A DNA stretch of 64,000 bases from Lepeophtheirus salmonis. Lineage: Eukaryota; Arthropoda; Copepoda; Siphonostomatoida; Caligidae. Below the pieces are notes generated by a model. It was not told the DNA's origin, did no database searches, and was given only the letters and a program-made list of their open reading frames with translations. The stretch lies in contig NC_052132.2 in the NCBI RefSeq assembly GCF_016086655.4, positions 11,410,805 to 11,474,804 on the forward strand, read 5' to 3'. This document shows positions 23,340-33,487 of this stretch, one piece after another (positions within the stretch are counted from its first letter, which is position 1; every line of letters starts with the position of its first letter). A program made the translations under genes and the position numbers.

Positions 23340-23522
23340 AACCTTTTTTGTCTTAAAATTATTATGGATTATGTATTTTTAACGTTATGAACTACTTTGT
23401 CCTTTGCCCCTCAAAACTTAATGGCCCCTTACTGGGACTATATATAATCTACCAAGTTCGATAAAATGAATCTGAAATTTTTGCCGTAATCCGGATGACC
23501 AACAGACAAACAAGTGGACACC
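23340..23522 (-). repeat. Dispersed repeat A, copy 2
   Basis: Reverse-complement partner of 3080-3250, with the block GTAATCCGGATGACCAACAG read on plus. It adjoins the truncated Tc1-like relic. Confidence 0.65.
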
Positions 23523-23569
23523 AAAAAAGCTTAAAATATTTTAAATATTATTATTTGTTTTTTTTTAAT

Positions 23570-23790
23570 AAGGAACTATTCACAAAAAAAAAAAAAGCTT
23601 TTGGAAACAAATTTAAAAAATCCATGGTTGTTTACAAAAAAAAAACCACATCGGTATTAATAAATTAAATTTTATAGATAAAAATTTCAAAAATCCATAG
23701 CTTTAAAAAAAAAATTCAAAACTTAAATCTATAGTTACTCACAAAAAGGTAACTTTTTGGAATTATTTTTTCAAAAATGCATAGACCAAC
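23570..23790. repeat. AT-rich CCATAGCT-type repeat tract
   Basis: Four imperfect units carry AATCCATGGTTGTTTACAAA, AATCCATAGCTTTAAAA, AATCTATAGTTACTCACAAA and AATGCATAG at irregular spacing. Non-coding. Confidence 0.45.
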
Positions 23791-23794
23791 CAAG

Positions 23795-24985
23795 AAGGCC
23801 AGCTAACAAAAAAAGTCATAAACTATTATTTTGGCGTAGGCAATAAGTCTCCAGTCTGACAGATATATGGCAACATCATTCACAGACTCAGGTAATTTCC
23901 GGTTAGTGCCAATATTCAAACAGTATGTGTCGAAAATTTGATGGTTTATTCAGCAAATAATATACATATATGTATGTTTAAGAGCATTTGACATATCTTA
24001 CAAATAATGTTCATTTTGTATTTATAATGCAATATAATCCGAACATTAATATGGTTACTTGATTATATAATTTATTTTATTATGTAACAGAATAATTACA
24101 AATAGAAAACTCCCTCAAAGACGTCACGAAAGGTCAATTTTACCGTCTTTAAACAAGTGGGACTGAACTAGATGGGATTGAACTGGACTGGTATGCGGTA
24201 CTCAGTTCTAAATAAGGAGCAACTCAAAATTGATGTTAACAGTTAGTTTAGAGATTACAGTCGTTTTAGTGTCCCCAGCTTTGTCATTTTCACCACAATT
24301 GATAGAAAATAATTTTGTGTGATGATTAAGCATTATTTTTGATGGGCAAAACTACTGTTGTAGCAAAGGTTGCCTTGATAAACATTATGGAACATCAGAA
24401 ATTTAATCTTTCCTGTGAAAAAGCTTTTAAAACTATATGAATGTAAATGTCAATTTGTTAACGAACTCAATTTCCAACGCGCAAAAAAATTAAAATATGT
24501 ACACAAAATAAATATTTATTAACATAGCATTCTTTGGGTGAAAAAATATACTTAAAATTATGAGGTAAAAAAGGTGAGTTTAAAAAAAGACATATTGTTA
24601 GTTTTATGATGGTGGTATGTCAACATAAGAATAATTTTGAACAAAAATCAAGTAAAAGAGAATATCCCCTCAAAAATTTACTTCATATACAGGTCAATAT
24701 TTCTTAGACATATTTGAGTAAATTAAAGCCTTAATATTCAAATTTGTGGATGAATAAGAATAATTTGTTCATATAAATTGACTAGAATTTTTTAATGAAT
24801 ACAAATATAATCTACACTCAATTTTGAAAGAATCCTTCATACCTGATGTTGTGTTGACGGGCCACATATATGCTCAATTCTTCTTTTGCTTGATAAATTA
24901 CAGAAATTTTCAAATTACGCGTCTTTTTATTTACAAATAGTAATTTTTTTCGATATACGAGTAAATTTTCTTCAAAATAAGATGC
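23795..24985. other. AT-rich DNA
   Basis: An AGGACTGA-type block lies at 24130-24225 (GGGACTGAACTAGATGGG ...). A 32-codon frame at 24341 is judged chance. Nothing else recognised. Confidence 0.35.
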
Positions 24986-24989
24986 TATT

Positions 24990-25655
24990 TAGAAAGGTTT
25001 ATGAAACATAGAATAACTGAATGTAGGAGATTGAACTTGCCGACATGTGTCGACATGTACAACGTAAATTTGATTCCTTCATTGCTTTATTATCAACCGG
25101 GTGGACAAGATTACCCAATTGGGCGTTCGAAGCTGAAGAAATTATTTCACTTAAGTTCTATTCTGGCCTTAAAAAAAGTCGAGGATACAACTTGGGGGAT
25201 GCTAGTTCAATTAGGTCATGTTTTATTTAAAATATACAGGAAGATGATAATTGATTTATCCTGTAATCCAGAAAAAGAATGGTATTCTGTCATTTCTAAA
25301 AGTAAAATCTTTGAATACATTATGTTGGGAACATATTTATCTACTTTTCTTCTATTTGACATAGATCTCCTTTCTAGGCTGCCTCCCAAAAAATTTCGTG
25401 GAAAGCTTCTACGACGTATGACTCGGCTTCTACTGTGGACATTATTCGTCAGTTTTCAAAAAAGAAGGCGTTTTTTGCACTTTTTGATAGCCCAATTAGT
25501 CTCAAAATTGAGATTATTTCCAAAGAAATTTTAACTATCCATGATATTTTTACAATAAAAGATCCAAGAGTTAAGTCTGGAAAATTTTATATCCCTCTAC
25601 TAAAAGCAGCTAAGTTTCATAAAGCCCAATACTTAGGCATTTGAAGATGTTACTT
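24990..25655 (+). pseudogene. LINE ORF2 C-terminal relic
   Basis: Overlapping broken frames look like the region downstream of RT in a LINE ORF2. RRLNLPTCVDMYNVNLIPSL (from about 25028) parallels WRSLNLQKK.IDVYNSLMIL at the end of the LINE relic at 15802-17102, but belongs to a different copy. GLKKSRGYNLGDASSIRS (other frame, about 25170-25220) resembles the block after the thumb. NPEKEWYSVISKS.IFEYIMLGTYL follows, and a third frame from about 25427 (TVDIIRQFSKKKAFFALFDS) continues to a stop at 25642. The length of overlapping frames suggests recent decay. I rank LINE as the best explanation; no RT active site is present. Confidence 0.5.
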
Positions 25656-25659
25656 CAGA

Positions 25660-26960
25660 CTTCATTATGCAAAGAAAATTTGTGAGGCATATATTGATAT
25701 TCTTGACCTGCCAAGATTTCCAAGATTCCCAGCATTATCTAGTCTTTGATTTGAATATTGATCTTTTTCATTGGAGTGACTACCTTCCCCAGTGCTCGTT
25801 TTGCCTACATTCTTGTTGGAATGCCCAAAGGGCAGGAAAAGGCGACACCAAAAACTAGGGCTGTCTGCTTTGCTTACATAGTATCTGCAGCAAGATACGC
25901 AGCCTTTTCCATAAGGATCCCCTGTTATGAGGATAGAGAATGGAATTACGCTGCAGAAATTGTTTGATTTCCCCCACAATAGTCATGTATGTTCTACTAC
26001 ACCCTTAAACGTGACAGAAGAACATAACTGATGCTGAGGACAACAACATCGAAGACATAGTTGTTGTTTGTTTATCTGTTTTAATTTAATCATTTCCATA
26101 TTTTACGTACTATATTTTGTAGTGGTATACATTAGTACATTTTTATATAGTCTGCCAAAAACATAAATTGGTAATATTAAAGGGATGGGCTTTGATCTAG
26201 GTGGTTAATTTTAAACCATAACGTTTATTTATGATAAATTTTATCGCAATCCCTCTTGATGTATTTTATAAAAGTTTAATCTTAATATTGTTGTATTAAA
26301 TTTTAATACAAGACTCAACTTAAAATGTTTAGGCCCTTAAATAGGCCGTCATAAACAGTGTCAGGTGAAATACTCTATATTTAAAATTGATGTAATGTGT
26401 AGGTTTTGTAATACCATTGAATTATCTTTTTTTATAGTTCTCATTTTGGACAGTTTTCTCCTTCAATTTCTTTATTGGATATTATTAATGATTCACATGT
26501 TATTCTTTGTATTGACCTTCATCCATTCACTTTATATATATATTCCCTCATTTTTCATAGGACTTTTTCATTAAGACTATTTTTATTATAATATGACATG
26601 TATGGATTTCTGAAGACAACATAGTATTGTGATTAAAAACATATAGATGGTCCAAACTCTTACTAATATAAGTATAATATCATTCTATCTACTTTGAAGG
26701 TCAAACGTCAACCATTTGTTCCATTTGTAATCTAGTTTTCTGTCATATAAATACATACCTAAATATTTTTATACAGGGATGGGACGTATAAAATTCTTTT
26801 TACAGAACAACTAATATATGCTTAACGAAACATACAAAGCATTACGAAAAATGACTTTTGTTTGATGATACATTTGAAGGAACTACACTATATGATTTCT
26901 AACTAAAGACTAAATATATTTACTAGTTATGAAAGTACAAGAATATAAGAATAATAAAAC
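25660..26960. other. Unrecognised DNA with overlapping short frames
   Basis: 25665-25985 has moderate GC and frames open on both strands (for example plus TTFPSARFAYILVGMPKGQ, about 25779), but no family match. 26000-26960 is AT-rich, with membrane-like low-complexity frames only. Confidence 0.35.
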
Positions 26961-26967
26961 TTATTTA

Positions 26968-27294
26968 TTAGGATGAACTTGTCTGAAGATGAGGGTTGAT
27001 ACAATGCCCCCATGAGACTTTGGGTCTAATAAGACCATAAATTAACATAAAATACAAAGACACAGAGTTTAAAATAATGTTTAAAGAATTAATGCACATC
27101 AATGTTGAAGTTTGGGAGATTATTCTTAATACCATATGCCGGTTTAAGTCTATCAATGGAAAATAATCAACACAATGACCAAGATCTAATTTAAAATAGC
27201 GGGGAGACCTGGATAGCACCTTGAAGGGTCCGAGATACGTAGGCAAAAGTGCTGGACGTATATGGATATTTTTAACGAAAACATACGTTATCAT
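26968..27294 (-). pseudogene. Ty3/Gypsy integrase C-terminal fragment with possible LTR end
   Basis: On the minus strand the frame MITYVFVKNIHIRPALLPTY ... GPFKVLSRSPRYFKLDLG (about 27294-27185) is the typical integrase tail of arthropod Gypsy pol (VFVR....RPPL..PY.GPF.V..R..K.F.L...G). A frameshifted remainder follows (SIDRLKPAY-like motif, here degraded). Next, in the same direction, come TGGGGGCATTGTATCAACC and an AATAAATAAG signal near 26970, which would suit a 3' LTR. Upstream pol sequence is missing, so this is a truncated end piece. No LTR pair could be verified. Confidence 0.6.
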
Positions 27295-27299
27295 GTTAT

Positions 27300-27621
27300 T
27301 TGTGATTGTGACTTATTTCCATCTGCGAATGGTACGATTAAACGATGCAACGGATTGAACAAAAAATTAAACTGGGTCAAGGATTAAAAATTTATCTTTA
27401 ATAAATATAATTGACGTGAAATTGATTTCCCCTATTTAAGAAATAAAATCCTTCATTTCTTCGGGGATCAACATACTTCTAGACTTCCATGCACACATTC
27501 TGCAAGTTTTTCTCTCTCCGTAAATCGGCATTTTGTAACATACCTAGTCAATTTATATCAATGTCTTGTAAATCTAAACGGAGACCCATATCCCAGTTTT
27601 TCTAAAGTTTAAAGCGTCTAA
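27300..27621. other. Non-coding flank of the maT element
   Basis: Nothing recognised up to the TA target at 27622-27623. Confidence 0.35.
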
Positions 27622-27623
27622 TA

Positions 27624-27649
27624 CAGGGAGCGGGGATCAAATTGTCGGC
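27624..27649. repeat. Terminal inverted repeat of maT copy 1 (3' end)
   Basis: Begins CAGGGAGCGGGGATCAAATT next to TA; pairs with 28933-28958 with few mismatches. Confidence 0.88.
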
Positions 27650-27747
27650 AAAATATTTTTCTACCAAAAACAACAGAAAATTTACATTTTTTAACTTTTT
27701 CATTGAAAATCAAAACTATGACGAGCATATAGGTATAAAGTAGCCAT

Positions 27748-28827
27748 TCATTCGATATAATCACCGTTGGCATCAATAATGGCCTCCATACGGCCTCTGA
27801 ACCGGCCGCAGGCTCTTCTGACCATATCATTGTCCATGTTGCCGAATACCTCCTTGATGTAGTCCATCAGGCTGGCCTTGGTGCTATGGGGATGTCTGTT
27901 GGTATGTCTCTCGACATAGCCCCAGACAAAATAGTCCAAAGGATTAAGGTTGGGAGAGTTAGGAGGCCACAAATCTTTGGTTACGACGTCATAACAGTTC
28001 TCGGTTAACCACTGCATGGAGATTTTGGACACATGGCAGGGTGCTGAGTCCTGTTGCCACGCCCAGGGCCTGTCTCCCGCCACCCCTTGGATCCAGGGCA
28101 GAGCCACCTTCTCCATAACATCCAGGTAGACCTCTGTATTGACCTTTAGACCCGTTTCAAACATGTGGGGAGGCAGAACATGACCTTAACTGCTGACCAC
28201 CCCGAACACCATGCCCATTGCAGGGAACTTGGTCTTCATTACCTTCCTCAGATGGCTGGTGCAGGTGGCTATCCACCTGTTGTTCTGCTTGTTAACCTTC
28301 TGATCTTGACAGAAATTCTTTTCATCAGAGAAAAACCACAGCATCCCGGGCTGCTTTGGGTGCTTGAGCTTGTTAAGCAATTCTGTTGACTTCATCAGCC
28401 TGTTGTCGTTTGCCTTCTGGGTCAAGATCTGGCCCACCTGCATCTTGTAGCTCCTGCACCTTAAATCCTCAGATACACAGTCCCTTATTGTTTTCTCATG
28501 GCAGCCCAGATCCCTCACCATGGCCTTCATGGACCTGGTAGGGTCATCCTCAACCATCTTCTTCACCTTGTCGACAAAGCCTGTGTCCCTGACCTTCCTG
28601 TCGGCGCCCTTCTCCTTGGGTGCCCTCTTTATGGTGGCATCAACATCCCAGGTGTCCTCTAGCTTCTTACAGATACGCTGAACAGTCCGTAAATTCACTC
28701 CTAAGGTTGAAACAATCGTTGAATTGGAGATTTCACCTCCATTATTAACCAATGCCATGACTACGGCGGACCTCGAAAGCTCCTCGTTCCACTTATAGCT
28801 TTTTATCTCCTCATATAATGACGGCAT
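27748..28827 (-). pseudogene. maT-type transposase, one internal stop
   Basis: A 359-codon transposase frame interrupted by a single TAA (28183-28185, codon 214) and otherwise intact. It has an N-terminal HTH region (SNSTIVSTLGVNLRTVQRIC, residues 35-54) and a second HTH (residues 98-118, MKAMVRDLGCHEKTIRDCVS). Catalytic D168 is in FFSDEKNF; D260 in WQQDSAPCH; D298 in NLNPLDYFVW. Between the second and third Asp there are 37 residues, the DD37D spacing of maT elements. It ends RMEAIIDANGDYIE. The stop falls in GVVSS*GHV, between the first and second Asp, so translation would give a DNA-binding half, and a catalytic fragment from an internal Met (28162). The copy at 33488-34564 carries the same stop. 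Confidence 0.85.
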
Positions 28828-28932
28828 GATGCTAACTGAACTACGTATTGTCAGCTGACGACAATAGCTTTCCTATTTGGTAACTGGTTTTTATTTGATA
28901 ATGTCGTCTTCAAGTTATCAAGGTTTAAAGTA

Positions 28933-28958
28933 GGCAATAATTGGATCCCCGCTCCCTG
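28933..28958. repeat. Terminal inverted repeat of maT copy 1 (5' end)
   Basis: Reverse complement begins CAGGGAGCGGGGATCCAATT; followed by TA at 28959-28960. Confidence 0.88.
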
Positions 28959-28999
28959 TATGTACTTTATTTGTACATAGGTGAAAAATATTTTTTTTT

Positions 29000-29411
29000 A
29001 AATCAACATGGTAACCTTAACAATTTGAAGAATGTTTTAGATGATATCAGCTACAATCAGCTGTGTCATGACAAGGAAGCAAGAATTACTCTGATTTTGA
29101 TCCCTAATTCTACTTTGAATCCAACAGTCCTTGTGTGTGAGAGCAAGAATAGTGTACTATGAGAACTTCATCTCAACATAGATATGAGCCCCAAATCACC
29201 AGATTTGAACCTTATGAACTATGTCTTTGGATTAAAGACAAATAGACATGAACATGCCTATAAAAGTTGTCTCATCAGCTCCATCATGGAAGAGTGCAGC
29301 AAAGTCACTTGGACCAGCTTCAAGAACCACATGGAGAGAGTAATTGAGGCTCACCGTAACTACATTGAAAAAATGGATTCACTATGTCGTAACCTCCTCA
29401 CCAATTTTTAA
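29000..29411 (+). pseudogene. Mariner/maT-type transposase C-terminal relic
   Basis: Lies directly beside the maT element but on the opposite strand and much more decayed. SPKSPDLNLMNYVFGLKTNR (about 29187-29245) matches the third-Asp block, with the Asp changed to Asn (LMNY for PMDY/PLDY). The C-terminus follows (SFKNHMERVIEAHRNYIE, about 29320-29375) and then a stop at 29409. The stretch 29000-29180 is probably the degraded upstream part. An older, independent insertion. Confidence 0.62.
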
Positions 29412-30284
29412 ATTAGCCAAATATATTTATTTATGTCACATTGAATTATGTTTTTTTCCCCTCATTTTGATTGACAGGCGAAAGTTAAAAGTTCCAACTC
29501 TGTTTATTGTGTATACTTACATATTCCTTCCTTAAATAAATACATTTCGTACATTAGGAAATGCCAAATAAGTATAAATAATAGTAATAACAAACAATGA
29601 ATACATAATAAGGCAAATGAAAAATAAAAACCGTATCTAACAATTAATTCGTTTTTACTGACGTCATAAAGTTACATTTTTATTGAAGAAGACAGCTCAA
29701 TAAAAATATTTTTACAAAATAAAATGAAAAACTTCCAATATATCTTTATATAACACTATTGCAAGCCTTTAAGAATAAAATAAGACTAATCATCTGCGTT
29801 GGAAACTACTTGATGCCATGCTCAACGATGATAATTGGTAATATTTTGGGCTTGTTTAAAAAAAAACGGAAATCAACAATGGAATCACCGTAGCTCATGG
29901 ACAATGCGTTCCGGAAAAATTATTCTCTTGAACTCAGTATGCGTAAGGTTGTCCCCAGGTAATTTCTAGAGAAAGAAATATACTTTATGCATACAGACTT
30001 CACACAAGATTCCGAAGTTAGTTGGAGTAGTTGTGATGCTACAATGTTTACCAATTTTTACCAATAGTTACAAGAAGGAAATTATGAAGTTAAATTTTCG
30101 ATGGCTGCAAGTTATAAAGCAGAACAGAGCATATTTGGTTTGAAGTGTATGACTGTAACACTTCTTATAAAGCATCAAAATAAAGCGAATAATACGAAAT
30201 TATTTTTTTCCTAAACTATTATAACGATATAATAATATACTTTTGATGTATTCTAAAGTCAAATATATAGTAAATATATATATA
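29412..30284. other. AT-rich DNA without recognised gene
   Basis: No feature supported between the mariner relic and the inverted-repeat element. Confidence 0.4.
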
Positions 30285-30285
30285 T

Positions 30286-31833
30286 TAGCCTGACCCCCTC
30301 CCCCCTCCTGAGACTGGCCTCCACACACACCTGAAAATAGCCTCCGCCCGTTTTAGTTAAATGGGCTAAACTTGCATCAATGTATAGTACTATGTTAAGG
30401 CTTCATAAAAAACCAAGACTGACAACAAATTTCCGTATGGGAAAATTAAGTCAGGCCCTCCAAAAAGTACCACTCTTCCTAAATTAAAACAATATGTTGA
30501 TAATGCTTTATCGGGACATTATAACAATCCCACACCATATATTCAGTTACATATTGGAATTTAAACTTTATAGATACATATTTAAATGAAAACTGCAAGG
30601 ATATTTGCCATGGATAGTGTGGATTTAAAATCTCCTCATCACTGTTTTCACTTCCATCACTACTATCGTCATCTTCATCTACATGCATTTAAAGAAAAGC
30701 ACAAAATAAATAGAATTTCACTACAATCATTTTCTAAACAATGTCATCCATTTACAAGTTTTAAAATTGAGATAAAATATAGTTATGATTTACATGTAGG
30801 CGGCATTAGTAAGGAATTTAGTTGTACAAAATTCAGGCATGATAATTTCCAGGTTTTAAACTGAATTCCGCCTTTTTATCCAATATATGAACAGTTTTGT
30901 TTATTTTCGCCATTTATTGGGCGGTGAATTTTACAGACTCTTTCAGATCCTAACACTTTCAGTTTTTCTTCAAATCTTTATTCCCACCAACTACAAGCAA
31001 TCCTTTACATCCTTCCATCCATACTCTTGGGGAGATAATTCTGCTTGGTTCGACCTAGCTGCAGTAAGCCACCGTCTTGCTCTTATATGAGTGCAACGTA
31101 TATTTTGGAACTTTTTTACCATCCAACCTCTGCACACATGTGATTCTTTCCACAGCTTTCTTTGATTTGTACTTGTCCAAATGCAACTGGAACCCCAGTC
31201 CATTTACTTATTTCATTTTCCTCCTGTTCTACATCTCGCACACAAACTTTTTAACTGCGACAATACGGGATGCTGAATACATCTCACATAAGCTGAATAA
31301 AAGCTGACTGTGCTTCTTTGTTTTTCTGAAGGAGGTTTAGTGCTGTTATTTTTCCCTTTCCATTGAATGACGATGTATAGTCATAACCCGTGAAAGCATG
31401 ATAGGCAGGCAGTGATTTGCATAATGTAGCGCCAACTGCTACATGACTCATGATTCGCTGAGATTGGGATTGTTATAACGCTCTGATATAGTATTATGAA
31501 CATATAATTTCAATTTTGGGAATTTTTGGAGAGTCTGACTCCATTTTTCCGGACATAAATTAGTTGTCAGTCTTTTTTTTTTTAAAGCCCAGATCTGATT
31601 TAATATTACAGATTGATAGTTTCGTCCATGAATTTTATGGGTTGAAATAAACCGTAAATTCAACGTTTTTTGGGGTGAGATGGTGACCTCACTTTTCTAA
31701 TGGAAATTTTTTGTCAACCTTGGTTTTTTACGATGTCCTGACATAGTACTATGCATTTGTGCAAGTTTTGACCACGTACCTTATGGTTTTAATATATGGT
31801 CAGGGGGCAATTTCCAGGGGTCAGACTAACGAA
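30286..31833 (-). mobile_element. Candidate inverted-repeat element around a conserved uncharacterised ORF
   Basis: Two diverged inverted repeats face each other: 30286-30460 and 31670-31833. Their best block is about 90 bp: left ACTTGCATCAATGTATAGTA at 30370-30389 against reverse-complement right ACTTGCACAAATGCATAGTA, then TAAAAAACCAAG and ATTTCC in both. The outer ends also agree (TTAGCCTGACCCC against TTAGTCTGACCCC), and TA is found outside each. Between them is a minus-strand protein relic. The arrangement is what a TIR transposon of unknown class would leave. The alternative is two independent copies of a dispersed repeat that happen to face each other. Confidence 0.5.
30880..31470 (-). 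pseudogene. Relic of the conserved HAFTGCD..SAF.GKGK protein family
   Basis: On the minus strand from about 31443 the frame reads VAVGATLCKSLPAYHAFTG, then YDYTSSFNGKGKITALNLLQ (to about 31321). That is the hallmark of a widespread, high-copy, uncharacterised invertebrate ORF whose consensus has HAFTGCD.TSAF.GKGK. Further matching pieces follow after frameshifts: KSLCARCR, MDWGSSCIWTSTNQRK / VNGLGFQLHLDKYKSKK, ITCVQRLDGKK and SPQEYGWKDVKDC (about 31025). At least four frameshifts or stops. The conserved Cys of TGCD is Tyr here. Function unknown; I recall the family only from its repeated occurrence, so the assignment needs a search. It sits within the inverted repeats described above. Confidence 0.6.
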
Positions 31834-31839
31834 CAAAAA

Positions 31840-32325
31840 TAAAACTTTCTAGGTGACATAACTAATTTCAGGGGGTCAAACCTTTTGTAACTTATTGTTT
31901 ATGGTCTCGGACTATCATTATAAATAAAAAAAAAGGTTTTTATTCCTATAAAACTTGGTTGCTTCGGACATCAACAACGCTCATGTCACATAAAAATACT
32001 CTATACCATTCATCTATATTAATAAAGCAAAGTTTATCCGTATGAATGTATGAAAAACAGACATTAGCAAGCACTGTATTAAGTGCTCGCTAATATTTAT
32101 CCTAAACCAATACAGTATTAAAAAAAGTAATTTATATAAAATTAAAAAAAATTAATGGTGCTTTAGATGAGGTTATAGCAACGGGCTAAAGTACTCCCTG
32201 GCACATCAAATCATTTATATATATATATTCACAAGCAGTTAGTATTATTTTTTTATTCTTGAGCAGATAACGTCGAAGTTATCTGCAAAAATCCAGATCC
32301 ACATTGTATTAACAAAATTTACGGA
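31840..32325. other. Non-coding DNA with a hairpin
   Basis: Contains the 32063-32094 hairpin and AT-rich sequence. It may include the 3' flank or LTR of the Gypsy relic, which I cannot delimit. Confidence 0.35.
32063..32094. other. Near-perfect hairpin
   Basis: 13-bp arms (ATTAGCAAGCACT and AGTGCTCGCTAAT, one mismatch) around a 6-nt loop GTATTA. Possibly a cruciform or the end of an element; no function implied. Confidence 0.6.
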
Positions 32326-32329
32326 TGGA

Positions 32330-33300
32330 ATGGTTCTAATAAGGGATGTGAAGTCAACATTTCTTTCAATTTATCCGTGGATAGGGTATGGTTAGTAGTC
32401 CATTTAAATTCCACTTTTGATGATATTAATTTCCTTATAGGTCCCGCTGCTTCACTTATACCTGATGAAAATAGACTCAGTTGATTGACAAAGCCCAAAA
32501 AACTCCCAAGATCTCATCTATTTTTTGGATTCGGAAATTTACTTATTACACATAATTTATCGGGATCAACTTCCGTGCCTTCTTCAGATATGTAATATCC
32601 ATAAAATTTTACATTTGGTTGAAAAAATATAAATTTATCAGGATTTAAAGTAATTCTCTTCTCGCGGTATTTTTACAAAGTCCTTCTCACTTTACAAACA
32701 TGATCTTCTAAATCCCTTGATACTTTTAAAACATCATCGACCACTCCAAATGTGTCTGTTAAACTATCCAAAATTTCATCTCCACGTAAGCAATATGCTT
32801 ATCCAGTTGAAACAAAACCCATTGGTGCTCTATTAAAAACAAGTCTACCCCAAGGAGTCATAAAACAATTCGTATGTCTTGATTTTTATGCTAATTCCAT
32901 TTATTTTGTAATCCATTGCCGTAAAAAATTTCCCTTTTTGGGTAAACTCAAAAAAATATCTCTTGGGAGTCCTCATTAGATGAATTGGTAGATAAACTTG
33001 ATCATTCATTTTTCTTTATATCAACTTAAAGTCTAACTTTCCAATTGTGTTTTGGAACTACTACTAAAGGGTGACACCATTCAATAACCTTGACTCCTTC
33101 TTTACTTATCACTCCCATTTTCTCCAAGTGATTAATTTCTTTCTTTACTTCACCTATATAAGTAAATTGTATGGGTCTTGATAATTGTTCTTCAACATTG
33201 GTATCTAGCATTTTGGACCATAATCCTATACTCTTGAGATTATCAATACCGACAACATTTATTTCAGCCCCAGTATCCGACACTGCTCTTATAATTTAAA
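32330..33300 (-). pseudogene. Ty3/Gypsy protease-reverse transcriptase relic
   Basis: Minus-strand pol fragment. The aspartic protease begins near 33283 with SDTGAEINVVG (catalytic DTG). After about 40 codons it passes into the start of RT (KKEINHLEKMGVISKEG, IEWCHPLVVVPKHN, about 33150-33040), so most of the protease C-terminus and the linker is missing. RT continues through frameshifts. APMGFVST is near 32830-32805; the active site VVDDVLKVS (DD kept, first residue changed from the usual Tyr) is near 32735; LNPDKFIFFQPNVKFYGYYI follows near 32650-32590; DLGSFLGFVNQLSLFSSGIS lies near 32525-32460. It stops in the connection region near 32330, where the element is truncated. Multiple frameshifts; inactive. 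The maT copy 2 begins about 190 bp upstream. Confidence 0.75.
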
Positions 33301-33487
33301 GTTTCTATTGTATGTATATTACTTTCAGAGATACCATTCTATCATATCCATTCTTCTAATTCACCCTTCGTAAGCATTCTTGAACCTCTCCGTTAATTCG
33401 ATCTTCAAAATCACCCGACTGCGCCATGCTATGTTTAGAACAATCCAATAATGACGACAATTGATTATTATCTTATTTACACAACTA

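Larger units (their letters stand above)
27624..28958 (-). mobile_element. Full-length maT-type (DD37D) Tc1/mariner element, copy 1
   Basis: A 1335-bp element flanked by TA on both sides (27622-27623 and 28959-28960), the usual target duplication of the superfamily. Its ends are inverted repeats of about 26 bp (27624-27649 and 28933-28958), both starting CAGGGAGCGGGGATC on their own strand. It encloses one transposase reading frame on the minus strand. Complete ends with near-identical TIRs suggest relatively recent insertion. A second, 5'-truncated copy is at 33488-34564. Confidence 0.9.

Noticed and set aside
24341..24439. Short frame MGKTTVVAKVALINIMEHQK resembling a P-loop
   Set aside because: Only 32 codons, no splice signals and no flanking domain; chance resemblance is likely.
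26365..26574. Hydrophobic 69-codon frame with membrane-like character
   Set aside because: T-rich DNA gives such frames by chance; no homology or splice context.
28165..28389. Open frame on plus inside the maT element
   Set aside because: Shadow of the minus-strand transposase.
30479..30688. Acidic frame HVDEDDDSSDGSENSDEEIL on minus
   Set aside because: Could be part of the inverted-repeat element protein, but I cannot align it to the family, so it is not called separately.
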